64,000 bases of DNA, from positions 62,001 through 126,000 of the forward strand of contig CAMYMG010000079.1 in the NCBI GenBank assembly GCA_947259295.1, written 5' to 3'. The DNA is from an uncultured Rhizobiaceae bacterium (GTDB lineage: Bacteria; Pseudomonadota; Alphaproteobacteria; Rhizobiales; Rhizobiaceae). Shown here piece after piece: positions 10,154 through 19,746 of this stretch; positions within the stretch are counted from its first letter, which is position 1, and every line of letters begins with the position of its first letter. Made by a program: the position numbers and the translations under genes. The notes below the pieces were generated by a model. The model was not told where the DNA came from and did not search any database. It worked only from the letters and a program-made list of their open reading frames with translations.

Positions 10154-11047
10154 ATGACGACCGCTTCCAGGCTCCCGATGACCGGCAGGCTCGTCATCCT
10201 CGGCTCCAAGGGCGGCCCGGCACTTCGCCCGGGCGGCCCCTGGCCTTCGTCGGCCCTGCTCGAACTGGCTGGTCGTCGCATCGTGGTCGATTGCGGCCTT
10301 GGCGTGACCCGCGGCCTCACCGACGCCGGCTTCGACCTGAAGATGCTCGACCTCGTCTTCGTCACCCATCTCCACTCCGACCACATCCTGGAACTCGGGC
10401 CGCTGCTGCACACGGCATGGACCGCCGGCCTCGCAACGCCCGTCATCCTCTACGGTCCGCCCGACCTGAATCGATACTGGCGGAAATTCCTGCAATCCAT
10501 GGAATTCGATATCGAAACCCGCATTGCCGACGAGGGACGCCCGGACATTCGCGGCCTCGTCACGGTCCACGAGTTCGGCGAGGGGCAAGTGGTTCAGGAA
10601 CGGGGCCTTTCGGTATCGTCGCTGCGGGTCGATCACCCGCCAGTCACCGAATGCTACGCGCTTCGCTTCGAACAAGGCGGGCAGAGCGTCGTGTTCTCCG
10701 CCGATACGGCCTATTTCCCGCCGCTAGCCGACTTTGCCCGGGGCGCCGACATTCTGGTCCACGAAGCGATGCTGGAGGACGGCGTCGAGCGCCTGATAGC
10801 GCGAACCGGCAATGGCGCGCGGCTGAGAGAGCATTTGCTTGCCAGCCATAGCTTTGTCGAGGATGTCGGGCGCATCGCCACGGCCGCGGGCGTCGGCCAT
10901 CTGCTGCTCAACCATCTCATCCCGGCCGACGATCCGCTGCTGGGCGAGGCGGACTGGATTGCCGCAGCAAGGAAAAGCTGGTCCGGTGCCTTGACGATTG
11001 GTCGCGATGGCCTTGTTGTGCTCCTAGCCGACAGCAAGCCGGCGTAA
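10154..11047 (+). CDS. MBL-fold metallo-hydrolase (RNase Z/arylsulfatase-like)
   Basis: A 297-residue metallo-beta-lactamase-fold protein with the two-metal motif THLHSDH at 71-77 (H72, H74, D76, H77). Further ligands are likely in the segments VDHPPV and FSADTAYF and in the C-terminal LLLNHLIP. The layout resembles the RNase Z/AtsA-like branch, but it lacks a recognisable tRNA-binding flexible arm, so a small-molecule ester or phosphodiester substrate is more likely (inference). An alternative start is the ATG at 10178. The gene sits tightly between tdh and the FAH-family gene, suggesting co-transcription. Confidence 0.85.
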   Translation: MTTASRLPMTGRLVILGSKGGPALRPGGPWPSSALLELAGRRIVVDCGLGVTRGLTDAGFDLKMLDLVFVTHLHSDHILELGPLLHTAWTAGLATPVILYGPPDLNRYWRKFLQSMEFDIETRIADEGRPDIRGLVTVHEFGEGQVVQERGLSVSSLRVDHPPVTECYALRFEQGGQSVVFSADTAYFPPLADFARGADILVHEAMLEDGVERLIARTGNGARLREHLLASHSFVEDVGRIATAAGVGHLLLNHLIPADDPLLGEADWIAAARKSWSGALTIGRDGLVVLLADSKPA

Positions 11048-11059
11048 TGGGAGGACTGC

Positions 11060-12067
11060 ATGAAACTGGCGACCATGAAGGACGGTACGCGCGACGGGAA
11101 ACTGGTCGTCGTATCGCGGGACCTGACGCGGTATACCGATGCTTCGTTCCTCGCGCCGACATTGCAGGCTGCCCTCGACGACTGGCGACGCATCGCGCCG
11201 CACCTTGCCGCCATGGCTGAATCGCTGGAGACGGGCGCCGTGCCGTCGGAGCGCTTCCATGAACATGACGCGCATTCGCCGCTGCCCCGTGCCTACCAGT
11301 GGGCCGATTGCTCCGCCTACCTCAACCATGTCCAGCTGGTGCGCAAGTCGCGCGGCCACGACATGCCGGCGAGCGTCGAGACCGACCCGCTGATCTACCA
11401 GGGCGGCTCCGATTCCTTCCTCGGCCCACGCGATCCGATCCAGGCAGCCGACCAGGAATTCGGCATCGACATGGAGGGCGAGATCGCCGTCGTCGTCGAC
11501 GACGTGCCGATGGGCACGAACCGCGAAGACGCGCTGGATGCGATCCGGCTGGTCATGCTGGTCAACGATGTGTCGTTGCGGGCTCTCGCCCCTTCGGAAC
11601 TCGCCAAGGGCTTCGGTTTTTTTCAGTCCAAGCCGTCTTCGGCCTTCTCTCCGGTCGCGGTGACGCCGGATGAGCTGGGCGACGCCTGGCAGGACGGCAA
11701 GCTGCATCTGCCGCTTTGCGTCGATCTCAACGGCAGGCCGCTCGGCCGCGCCAATGCCGGCGTGGAGATGAGTTTCGATTTCGGCAGCCTGATCGCCCAT
11801 GCCGCGAAAACCCGGCGCCTGGGCGCCGGAACGATCGTCGGGTCGGGAACGGTGTCGAACAGCCTCGAAGGCGGACCGGGAAAGCCGGTCGCGGCCGGCG
11901 GCGTCGGCTACTCCTGCCTGGCCGAGCTGCGCACGGTGGAGGCGTTGGAAGGCGGTGCTGCGAAAACCCCGTTCCTGCAGTTTGGCGACGTGGTGCGGAT
12001 CGAAATGAAGGACAGGGCCGGACATTCGATCTTCGGCGCGATCGAGCAGACCGTCGCTCCAGCGTGA
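11060..12067 (+). CDS. Fumarylacetoacetate hydrolase family protein
   Basis: A 335-residue FAH-fold enzyme. The metal-binding acidic motif is visible in IDMEGEIAVVV around residues 135-146. The conserved MLVNDVSLR and QSKPSSAFSPVAV stretches and the C-terminal LQFGDVVRIEM barrel strand are present. Family members hydrolyse or decarboxylate beta-diketo acids or hydrate 2-keto acids. The substrate here is unknown. The start has a GGGAGGA Shine-Dalgarno. It lies 12 bases after the MBL gene, the last of the kbl-tdh run, and converges with the cyclase gene. Confidence 0.88.
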   Translation: MKLATMKDGTRDGKLVVVSRDLTRYTDASFLAPTLQAALDDWRRIAPHLAAMAESLETGAVPSERFHEHDAHSPLPRAYQWADCSAYLNHVQLVRKSRGHDMPASVETDPLIYQGGSDSFLGPRDPIQAADQEFGIDMEGEIAVVVDDVPMGTNREDALDAIRLVMLVNDVSLRALAPSELAKGFGFFQSKPSSAFSPVAVTPDELGDAWQDGKLHLPLCVDLNGRPLGRANAGVEMSFDFGSLIAHAAKTRRLGAGTIVGSGTVSNSLEGGPGKPVAAGGVGYSCLAELRTVEALEGGAAKTPFLQFGDVVRIEMKDRAGHSIFGAIEQTVAPA

Positions 12068-12145
12068 GGAAGCCCGAGCGTCAGGCAGAGGCGCAGGTGC
12101 CGGAACTCCAATGGCCGGAGCGACGGGACCGCGCTGTATTGCCGG

Positions 12146-13408
12146 TCAGTTCTTGACCGTCGGCTTGAGTTCGATGCGGTCGATGCCCACGTGCAACGGC
12201 GCAGGGGTCTTCGCAAAGGTGAAGAGTTCGATCTCCTCGGACACGCCGAGCAGGCGCTGATTGCCGATGCTGACCCAGTTGTTCGGGTCGAGCGCAACGA
12301 TGTCCTTGGTGACCAGCGCATCGATCCCGGTAGCCTTGGTCATCGACTCGATCCGCGACACTTCGTTCACGGTGGGGCCGATCACGGAAAACGCCAGCCT
12401 CTGCGACACGCCGATATTGCCGAACATCACGGTGCCGGTATTCAGCCCGATCCCGAATCGGATCGGAAACAGGCCGAGGTCGCTGCGCTGCTGGTTGAGT
12501 TCGTCCCGCGCCTTGATCACGTTGCGCAAGGCAGTCGTTGCGGCCTTGACCGCCCACTTCTGGCTGGCAGCGTCGTCGTAGGGAAAGATCGCCAGCACGG
12601 CGTCGCCGATGAAGTCGAGCACTTCGCCGCCGGCCTCGATGATCGGCGTCGCGGTGCAATCGAAATAGGTATTGAGGAGCTGGATGTAGTCGGCGCCGGG
12701 CATGGTGTCGGCGAGTGCAGTCGAGTCCCGCATGTCGTTGTACCAGACGACCGCCTTGGTCTCGCGTCCATCACCGCGTCGGATCGATCCGGACAGCACC
12801 TGCCCGCCCGCCTCCTTGCCGAGATAGGTCTCCGAAATGTTGCGTGCGATACGGGTCTGGATGACCGTCTTGCAGGCCACGGCAAAGCGCCGCTGAATCT
12901 TCTGCAGCGCCTCGAGCTCATCGTTGGAGAAGCCGCCTTCGCGGTCCGCCGACCAAGTCGTGATGATGCCCATCTGGCTCTTGATGCCGGCTTCGTTCTT
13001 GACTGAAAGCGCCGTCCTGATGACGAAATAGTCCGTCATGCCCTGCGCGGCGACGTCGGCCAGCACGGGGAAGTCGAGCAGCTTGCTCGGACCGTCGAGA
13101 TTGCGGCGCAGGACCCATACGTCGTTCTCGAACATGTACCGCATGGGGCTGAGCAGCCAGGCCTCGGACTGGGTTTCCTGGTGCATGAACTGCTCGAACT
13201 CGGTCTCGCGACCGCGGGCCCATAGAATCGTCTCAGCCCGGAAAAGGGGATGCAGCGTCGGCCATGTCAGCCGGGCCCGCCCGAGCGGAATGCCGATCGC
13301 ATGGATGCGATTGCACAGCCCCTCGAACATGTCGACGATGTCGGGCTCAGAAAGCGCCTGGTCCACCAGCCACTCGTTGATTCCGGTAACCAGTGTTCTA
13401 TCTGTCAT
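12146..13408 (-). CDS. Class III nucleotidyl cyclase with N-terminal sensor-like domain
   Basis: A 420-residue soluble protein. The first 190 residues form a GAF-like sensor region without membrane helices. The C-terminal half is a class III cyclase domain. Metal ligands are D225 (in NDMRDST) and D269 (in FIGDA), and the transition-state residues N348 and R352 are in TVNEVSRIES. The position that normally holds the adenine-recognising Lys is D265, and its partner position is S341. Purine specificity therefore cannot be assigned to ATP with confidence. It is divergently transcribed from the DUF3095 gene across a spacer of about 130-185 bases. Confidence 0.88.
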   Translation of the reverse strand: MTDRTLVTGINEWLVDQALSEPDIVDMFEGLCNRIHAIGIPLGRARLTWPTLHPLFRAETILWARGRETEFEQFMHQETQSEAWLLSPMRYMFENDVWVLRRNLDGPSKLLDFPVLADVAAQGMTDYFVIRTALSVKNEAGIKSQMGIITTWSADREGGFSNDELEALQKIQRRFAVACKTVIQTRIARNISETYLGKEAGGQVLSGSIRRGDGRETKAVVWYNDMRDSTALADTMPGADYIQLLNTYFDCTATPIIEAGGEVLDFIGDAVLAIFPYDDAASQKWAVKAATTALRNVIKARDELNQQRSDLGLFPIRFGIGLNTGTVMFGNIGVSQRLAFSVIGPTVNEVSRIESMTKATGIDALVTKDIVALDPNNWVSIGNQRLLGVSEEIELFTFAKTPAPLHVGIDRIELKPTVKN

Positions 13409-13593
13409 GTTTGGCCTTTATCGTATCCGGCCCTGCAGGCGCGACCCGTTATTTGGAGTGGCGCCTACCGGATTTTAAGTGCAGATTTGATTTTTGCGCC
13501 AACAATTTCTCGAGATTGATCGCGGCGCTTTCCGACATGATACCGTCACAAATCGATCTGCCACAAGAAGCGGGTCGGAAAGGAATCGGTCAC

Positions 13594-14736
13594 GTGGAAC
13601 CCGAAACTGCGCTGTTCACCAGGGACCTCCCGGTACGCAACGAGTTTCGTACGGTACTCGACGAAACCTCCTACCAGGCAGCACCCGACGACTGGCTGAT
13701 TGCCGTGACCGATGTCGTCGGCTCACGCAAGGCCATTGCCGACGGCAAGTACAAGGCCGTCAACATGGCCGGCGTGGCGATGATCAGTGCCTTGATGAAC
13801 GCGCTGGGCACGCAGGAGGTGCCGTTCATCTTCGGCGGCGACGGGGCAGCCATTATCTGCGCGCCCTCCGACCGCGCCGTGGTCGAGAAGACAATGGCCG
13901 AAACGGTGGTGTGGGTGCTGGAAGACCTCGGCCTGACGCTGCGGGCGGCGCTGGTTCCGGTTGCAGTGGTGCGCGCCGAAGGTCTCGATGTCCTTGTCCA
14001 GGCCACCCGGGTGTCCGACGCGGTCAACAATTATGCTTTCAGGGGAGGCGGCCTGTCGCGGGCCGAAGCCTTGATGAAGGCGGGCCAATACGGCGTGGCG
14101 CCCGCGGCGCCAGGAAGCAAGCCGGATCTGAGCGGCCTGTCGTGCCGATGGTCGCCGATATCGTCCGACGGCGAAAGCATCGTGTCGATCATCATCGAGG
14201 CGGGCGAGCACGGCGAGCAAGAGTTCCCCGCAAAGGCTGCCCGGCTGCTGGAACTCGCCGGCATGGCGTTGCGCAATGCAGGATCGCCGATGCCGAAAGA
14301 CGGCCCGCCGATCGGCTGGCCGCCGAAGGGTCTGGATCTTGAGGCGAGGGCCATGCCTAGCCGGACTTCGCTCACAAGGCGAAGGATCTCGGTCTATCTG
14401 AGTACTCTGTTCGCGTGGTTCGTGTTCAAGACAGGCGTGTCGGTTGCCGGGTTCAATCCGAAACGCTACAAGGAATTTACTTCGCTCAATACGGACTATA
14501 GAAAATTTCAGGATGGATTGCGCATAACCGTGTCCCTGGGTGATGCCAGGCTGAAGAAACTGTCAGAATTTCTGGAGAATGAACGAAAGGCAAAAAATCT
14601 TCGCTACGGGCTGTGCGTTCAAGATAGTGCAATCCTCACCTGTTATGTGCCGTCCGTGACCTCGGATGCGCACTTCCATTTCCTCGACGGGGCAGGCGGG
14701 GGTTATGCCCAGGCGGCGGAGAATATGAGGGCATGA
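13594..14736 (+). CDS. DUF3095 family protein, possible nucleotidyl-cyclase-like domain
   Basis: A protein of about 380 residues of the DUF3095 family, function not established. Two stretches resemble the catalytic core of class III cyclases or GGDEF enzymes. One is a beta strand ending in TDVVGS (compare DIxGST). The other is a hairpin FIFGGDGAAII (compare GDGxMAxF or GGDEF), about 50 residues later. A later LTLRAALVPVAV strand sits where cyclases have their RIGxHxG strand. I chose the GTG at 13594 because AAGGA lies nine bases upstream. The in-frame ATG at 13537 is an alternative without a Shine-Dalgarno. It diverges from a cyclase gene and precedes the transport operon by about 105 bases with no strong terminator. 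Confidence 0.8.
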   Translation: MEPETALFTRDLPVRNEFRTVLDETSYQAAPDDWLIAVTDVVGSRKAIADGKYKAVNMAGVAMISALMNALGTQEVPFIFGGDGAAIICAPSDRAVVEKTMAETVVWVLEDLGLTLRAALVPVAVVRAEGLDVLVQATRVSDAVNNYAFRGGGLSRAEALMKAGQYGVAPAAPGSKPDLSGLSCRWSPISSDGESIVSIIIEAGEHGEQEFPAKAARLLELAGMALRNAGSPMPKDGPPIGWPPKGLDLEARAMPSRTSLTRRRISVYLSTLFAWFVFKTGVSVAGFNPKRYKEFTSLNTDYRKFQDGLRITVSLGDARLKKLSEFLENERKAKNLRYGLCVQDSAILTCYVPSVTSDAHFHFLDGAGGGYAQAAENMRA

Positions 14737-14841
14737 GGAGGTTTCCGGCGTTCAAGCACCGACGGAATGGGGGAAAGCCGGCCTGGTTGCGAAGATAGAT
14801 AGCAAGGCTCGACTGGCGTTTGGGGATTGGGGAACGACGAG

Positions 14842-16728
14842 TTGCAAGAGGGTGAGGTTCTTCGCGTAAGCGATCTCAAGGTGGCGTTCGACGTAAACGG
14901 GTCGCCGGTGGAGGTCGTAAAGGGCATCAGTTTCCGGGTGTGTTCGGGAGCCGTCACGGCAGTCGTCGGCGAATCCGGTTCCGGAAAGTCGGTGACCGCC
15001 CAGGCGATCATGCGGATCTTGCCGCGCAATGGCGCGATCACGGCGGGTTCGATCGAATTCCGCCCGGAATCGGGCGAGGTCACCGACGTCGTCCAGCAGA
15101 TGGCGAATGGCCCGTCGATGCGCGCGCTGCGCGGCTCGGCCGTGTCGATGATCTTCCAGGAACCAATGTCCTCCCTGTCGCCCGTCCATTCGGTGGGCAA
15201 CCAGGTCGAGGAAAGTCTGCGCATCCATGCGCGCGGCGCCGGCATGTCGCGCAAGGAGCTGCGCGAGGCGACCGAGGAAACGCTCGGTCTTGTCGGCTTT
15301 CCCAATCCCCACCGCGCCTACGACATGTATCCGTTCGAGATGTCGGGCGGGCTGCGCCAGCGCGCGATGATCGCCATGGCGCTGATCTGCCGCCCGGCGC
15401 TGCTCATCGCGGACGAGCCGACTACCGCGCTCGATGTCACGGTTCAGGCCCAGATCATCAAGCTTCTCAAGGAGTTGCAGGACAAGCTTGGTATGGCCGT
15501 CCTGCTCATCACCCACGATCTCGGCGTCGTCGCCAACATGGCCGACGAGGTTGTCGTCGTCTACGACGGACGCGTCGTCGAATCCGGGCCGGTCGAGGAC
15601 ATCTTCAGGGACCCGCGGCACGAATATCTGAAAGCCCTGCTCAATGCCGCGCCGCATTTCGACATGGCGCCCGATCACCGGCTGGCGGCGCTGCGTGGCG
15701 GCAACCGCGGCGTCATCGAGATGACCAAGGGCAAGGTCAAGCGCAGCCAGCCGGACGACCGCCCGCTGCTGACGGTCTCCGGCCTGAGCAAGATCTATCA
15801 TCTGCGGCGCGCCTCCATCTTCGGCGGCCCGGCCAAGGTCATCCGCGCCGTCGACAATGTCGCCTTCACCATCCGCCGCGGCGAATGCCTCGGCCTGGTC
15901 GGCGAAAGCGGCAGCGGCAAGACGACGGTCAGCAAGATCCTGACGCGCGCCATCACGCCGGATACCGGCACGATCATCTTCGACGATGGCGATGAGCAGA
16001 TCGACGTTCTCGCCCTCAACGAGCGCGACCTGAAGAGATTCCGCCCGCGCCTGCAGATGGTTTTCCAGGATCCGGTGAGTTCGCTCTCGCCGCGCATGAC
16101 GATTGGCGACATTCTGCGCGAGCCGATGCAGATTCACGGGCAGGGGAGCCGTTCCGAGCAGATGGCGCGCGCCAAGGACCTGCTGAGTTCGGTGGAGCTT
16201 GGCGTCAACGCGCTGAACCGCTACCCGCACAGTTTTTCGGGTGGTCAGCGGCAGCGCATCGGCATTGCTCGCGCCCTGGCGATGAATCCCGATCTTCTGA
16301 TCCTGGATGAGCCTGTGTCAGCGCTGGATGTCTCGGTCCAGGCGCAGGTGCTCAACCTTCTCAAGGACCTGCAGGCCGAAATGGGCCTGACCTATCTGTT
16401 CATCGCGCATAACCTCGCGGTGGTGAAATACATGGCCGAGCGGGTCGCCGTGATGGCTGCCGGCCGCATCGTCGAGATCGGCCCGTGCGAGTCCATCTTC
16501 GATGCGCCGGCCCATCCCTACACAAGGGCCTTGCTCAAGGCCGTGCCATTTGCAGATATTGACCGTCCGCTGGTGCTGGACGAACTCGTTCTCAAGGGCT
16601 CGTCCGATCCGCGCAACTGGCCTGATGCATTCCGGGGCGAGATGGCCGAACTCGCTGCAATCGATCTTGGCGAGGGCCACCAGGTCCTGGCTCGCCAAAC
16701 CGCTGACATAAGGGAGTTCCACGCATGA
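14842..16728 (+). CDS. Peptide-type ABC transporter, fused double ATP-binding protein (Yej/Dpp-like)
   Basis: A protein of about 628 residues with two complete nucleotide-binding domains. Walker A motifs GESGSGKS (near residue 45) and GESGSGKT (near 355), signatures MSGGLRQR and FSGGQRQR, and Walker B motifs [12 protein letters not shown] and [12 protein letters not shown] are all intact. This corresponds to DppD and DppF fused in one chain, as in YejF. I chose the TTG at 14842, preceded by GGGGA at eight bases. The TTG at 14827 lacks a spaced Shine-Dalgarno. Its stop overlaps the ATG of the binding protein (ATGA). It supplies energy for the importer encoded by the next three genes. Confidence 0.93.
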   Translation: MQEGEVLRVSDLKVAFDVNGSPVEVVKGISFRVCSGAVTAVVGESGSGKSVTAQAIMRILPRNGAITAGSIEFRPESGEVTDVVQQMANGPSMRALRGSAVSMIFQEPMSSLSPVHSVGNQVEESLRIHARGAGMSRKELREATEETLGLVGFPNPHRAYDMYPFEMSGGLRQRAMIAMALICRPALLIADEPTTALDVTVQAQIIKLLKELQDKLGMAVLLITHDLGVVANMADEVVVVYDGRVVESGPVEDIFRDPRHEYLKALLNAAPHFDMAPDHRLAALRGGNRGVIEMTKGKVKRSQPDDRPLLTVSGLSKIYHLRRASIFGGPAKVIRAVDNVAFTIRRGECLGLVGESGSGKTTVSKILTRAITPDTGTIIFDDGDEQIDVLALNERDLKRFRPRLQMVFQDPVSSLSPRMTIGDILREPMQIHGQGSRSEQMARAKDLLSSVELGVNALNRYPHSFSGGQRQRIGIARALAMNPDLLILDEPVSALDVSVQAQVLNLLKDLQAEMGLTYLFIAHNLAVVKYMAERVAVMAAGRIVEIGPCESIFDAPAHPYTRALLKAVPFADIDRPLVLDELVLKGSSDPRNWPDAFRGEMAELAAIDLGEGHQVLARQTADIREFHA

Positions 16729-18623
16729 GGTACTTTGCTGCTCTCGCCGTAGTGATGATGGCGCTGGTCGGATCTGCCGGCGCCGAAGAGGCACCTCTGC
16801 TGGCCGAACTTGTTGCTTCCGGCAAATTGCCGCCGCAGGCGGAGCGGCTGCCGGACGAGCCGCGGGTCATGCAGATCGATGAATCGACGCAGCGAACCCC
16901 CGGCAAGCAGGGCGGTTCGATCCGCATGCTCATGGCCGACCAGAAAGACCTTCGCATGATCACGGTCTACGGCTATGCCCGTCTGATCGGCTACAACCGG
17001 TCCCTCGAACTTAAGCCCGACATTCTGCTGAGCTACGAGAACGAGAAGAACCGCGTCTTCACCCTGCACCTGAGGCCCGGCCACAAATGGTCGGACGGGT
17101 CGCCCTTCACGGCAGAAGACTTCCGCTACCAGTGGGAAGACGTGCTCACCGATCCGGACATGGATCGCGGCGGGCTCGACCAGGTGTTTCTGGCCGGCGG
17201 CAAGCCGCCGAAATTCGAGGTCATCGACCCGCTCACGGTCCGCTACACTTGGGAAACCCCGAACCCGCTTTTCCTGCCGGCGCTCGCCGGTGCGCGGCCG
17301 CTCGATATCTATGCGGCGTCCGCATACCTGAAGCAGTTCCACGCCAAATATGCCGATCCGGAGCAGCTGAAGGCTGAGGTCGCCAAGGAGAAGGTGAAGG
17401 ACTGGCAGTCGCTGCAGATCCGCATGGCGCGCAGCTACCGCCCCGAAAATCCCGACCTGCCGACATTGCAGCCATGGATGAACATGACGTCGCCGCCGTC
17501 GAACCGGTTCGTGTTCGACCGCAATCCCTATTATCACCGTGTCGACCAGAACGGCGTTCAGCTTCCCTATATCGACCGCCTGGTGATGAACATCGCCGAG
17601 AGTTCGATCATACCGGCCAAGACGGGCTCGGGAGAGTCCGATCTTCAGGAACGCTATCTGAGCTTCACCGACTATACCTTCCTGAAGGAAGGCGAAGAGC
17701 GCAACAACTACACGGTCAGGCTGTGGACGGTAGGCCGGGGCTCGGCCGTCGCGCTGTTTCCGAACCTGAACACGACCGACGCCGGCTGGAAGGAGGTCTT
17801 CCGCGATGTCCGCTTCCGGCGCGCGCTGTCGATGGGCGTGGACCGCACCCAGATCAACCAGGTGCTGTTTGCCGGTCTGGCCAAGGAAAGTGCCAGCACG
17901 GTGCTGCCGGGAAGTCCGCTGTTCCGCGACGAGCTCGGCGAGGCCTATGCCTCCTTTGATCCGGATGCTGCCAACGCATTGCTCGACGAGATGGGGCTGA
18001 AGCGGTCGCCGGCGGGCGTGCGGCTCTTGCCCGACGGTAGGCCGATGGACCTCATCGTCGAAAGCACGGGTGAAAGCTCCATGGAGGCCGATGTCCTGGA
18101 GCTGATAACCACCGACTGGGCCGATCTCGGCATCAAGGTCTTCACGCGCACCAGCCAGCGCGACATCTTCCGCAGCCGCGTGGCGGCCGGTTCCACGCTG
18201 ATGTCGGTCTGGGCCGGGGTCGACAACGGCGCCCCGACCGCCGATTTCAGCCCGCAGGAATTCGTGCCGACAGACCCCTACCAGCTGCAGTGGCCGATGT
18301 GGGGAACCTATGTCAGCACCCATGGCAGCGCCGGCGAAAAGATCGACTACGAACCGGCCCAGAAGCTGGTCGACCTCTACGGCCAATGGCTGTCGGCCGA
18401 AGACGACGATCAGAAGAGAAAGATCTGGGCGCAGATCCTGGACATCAATGCCGAAGAGGTCTTTTCCATCGGCATCGTCACCGAAACGCTGGTGCCGGTC
18501 GTTGTTTCCAACAATCTGATGAACGTCCCGGCCGAAGGCATCTCGAGCTTCGATCCCTACGGCTATTTCGGCGTCTACGAGATGGATTCCTTCTGGATGA
18601 AGAACGCCGGCCAGGGCAACTAA
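16725..18623 (+). CDS. ABC transporter substrate-binding protein, family 5 (peptide-type)
   Basis: A 632-residue periplasmic binding protein with a Sec signal peptide (about residues 1-20, ending GSAGA). The family 5 hallmark FTLHLRPGHKWSDGSPFTAEDFRY is recognisable across about residues 104-128. At over 600 residues it is longer than typical DppA/OppA (about 530) and nearer the YejA-like class, which fits the fused ATPase. The ligand is unknown. Peptides are the default, but family members also bind nickel, opines or other solutes. A hairpin at 18666-18694 separates it from the first permease. Confidence 0.92.
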   Translation: MRYFAALAVVMMALVGSAGAEEAPLLAELVASGKLPPQAERLPDEPRVMQIDESTQRTPGKQGGSIRMLMADQKDLRMITVYGYARLIGYNRSLELKPDILLSYENEKNRVFTLHLRPGHKWSDGSPFTAEDFRYQWEDVLTDPDMDRGGLDQVFLAGGKPPKFEVIDPLTVRYTWETPNPLFLPALAGARPLDIYAASAYLKQFHAKYADPEQLKAEVAKEKVKDWQSLQIRMARSYRPENPDLPTLQPWMNMTSPPSNRFVFDRNPYYHRVDQNGVQLPYIDRLVMNIAESSIIPAKTGSGESDLQERYLSFTDYTFLKEGEERNNYTVRLWTVGRGSAVALFPNLNTTDAGWKEVFRDVRFRRALSMGVDRTQINQVLFAGLAKESASTVLPGSPLFRDELGEAYASFDPDAANALLDEMGLKRSPAGVRLLPDGRPMDLIVESTGESSMEADVLELITTDWADLGIKVFTRTSQRDIFRSRVAAGSTLMSVWAGVDNGAPTADFSPQEFVPTDPYQLQWPMWGTYVSTHGSAGEKIDYEPAQKLVDLYGQWLSAEDDDQKRKIWAQILDINAEEVFSIGIVTETLVPVVVSNNLMNVPAEGISSFDPYGYFGVYEMDSFWMKNAGQGN

Positions 18624-18665
18624 GCCATGATCGCGTCGCCGTCGCACCCGCAGACTTCCAGTCAC

Positions 18666-18694
18666 GCCGACCTGCGAACAGTCCGCAGGCCGGC
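18666..18694 (+). other. Intergenic hairpin between binding-protein and permease genes
   Basis: GCCG/CGGC and CCTGCG/CGCAGG arms (18666-18676 with 18684-18694) flank a seven-base loop, with one mismatch. It lies 42 bases after the binding-protein stop and has no U tail. It is a likely mRNA-stabilising or differential-expression hairpin rather than a full terminator. Confidence 0.45.
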
Positions 18695-18747
18695 GCGAAT
18701 GGCGCCCGCGGCGGCCGGAACACTACGAGAAGGCGCGGTCTAGCATC

Positions 18748-19746
18748 ATGCTCTACTATATCTTCCGCCGCGTCCTCATGATGATCCCGACGCTGATCAT
18801 AACCAGCGCCCTGATCTTCGCGATCATCGAAGCGCCGCCCGGCGACTATCTTGAGAGCTACATCGCAGAGTTGCAGGCCCAGGGCGAGGCCGTCGATACG
18901 GCCAAGATCGAGTATCTCCGGAAGGAATACGGCTTCGACAAGACTCCCGTCGAACGGTATTTCACCTGGGTGTCGGGCATGTTTGTCGGGGATTTCGGCT
19001 ATTCCTTCGCCTATGAGTTGCCGGTGACAGCTGTCGTGGGCGACAGGATCTACCTGACGATCCTGGTCAGCATGGCCACCATCATCTTCACCTGGCTAAT
19101 CGCCTTTCCGATCGGCATCTACTCGGCCACCCACCAGTACAGCTGGAACGATTACGGCTTCACGTTTCTGGGTCTGCTCGGCCTGGCGACGCCGAATTTC
19201 CTGCTTGCGCTGGTGCTGATGTATCTTGCGAATGTCTGGTTCGGCACGTCGATCGGCGGGCTTATGGACCCACGGTTTGTCGGGCAACCCATGAGTTGGG
19301 CCAAGTTTCTGTCCGTGCTTGACCATCTGTGGGTTCCGGTGATCGTGATCGGCACATCTGGAACGGCCGGCATGATCCGCCGCATCCGCGCCAACCTGCT
19401 CGACGAACTGCAGAAACAGTATGTCACGACGGCGCGGGCCAAGGGCCTTCACCCCTTTCGCGCGCTGGTCAAGTATCCGCTGCGCATGTCGCTGAATTTC
19501 TTCATCTCCGACATCGGCTCGCTGCTGCCGGCCGTCATCTCAGGCGCCGAGGTCGTGGCAATCGTGCTGTCGCTAGAGACGACAGGGCCACTGTTGATCT
19601 CAGCGCTCCAGAGCCAGGACATGTATCTCGCCGGCTCGTTCCTGATGTTCCTGTCGCTGCTGACCGTTGTCGGCGTACTCATCTCCGACATTGCGCTCGC
19701 CTATCTCGATCCGCGCATACGGCTAAGCGGCGGGGTGCGCAAATGA
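18748..19746 (+). CDS. ABC transporter permease, DppB/YejB type
   Basis: A 332-residue inner-membrane permease with about six helices. The first helix begins at the N-terminus (LYYIFRRVLMMIPTLIITS), followed by a large periplasmic loop typical of DppB. The EAA-type coupling loop is seen as YVTTARAKGLHPFRALVKY near residue 230. Its stop overlaps the next gene's ATG, so the two permeases are translationally coupled. It pairs with the downstream DppC-type permease. Confidence 0.93.
   Translation: MLYYIFRRVLMMIPTLIITSALIFAIIEAPPGDYLESYIAELQAQGEAVDTAKIEYLRKEYGFDKTPVERYFTWVSGMFVGDFGYSFAYELPVTAVVGDRIYLTILVSMATIIFTWLIAFPIGIYSATHQYSWNDYGFTFLGLLGLATPNFLLALVLMYLANVWFGTSIGGLMDPRFVGQPMSWAKFLSVLDHLWVPVIVIGTSGTAGMIRRIRANLLDELQKQYVTTARAKGLHPFRALVKYPLRMSLNFFISDIGSLLPAVISGAEVVAIVLSLETTGPLLISALQSQDMYLAGSFLMFLSLLTVVGVLISDIALAYLDPRIRLSGGVRK

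Noticed and set aside
16518-18665. A 715-codon open frame on the minus strand across the peptide-binding protein gene
   Set aside because: It mirrors a well-supported binding protein on the plus strand and has the skewed composition of an antisense frame in GC-rich DNA, with no recognisable domain.
19329-19742. N-terminal extension of the DppC-type permease
   Set aside because: It overlaps the preceding permease in another frame, and the ATG at 19743 forms a standard ATGA overlap.
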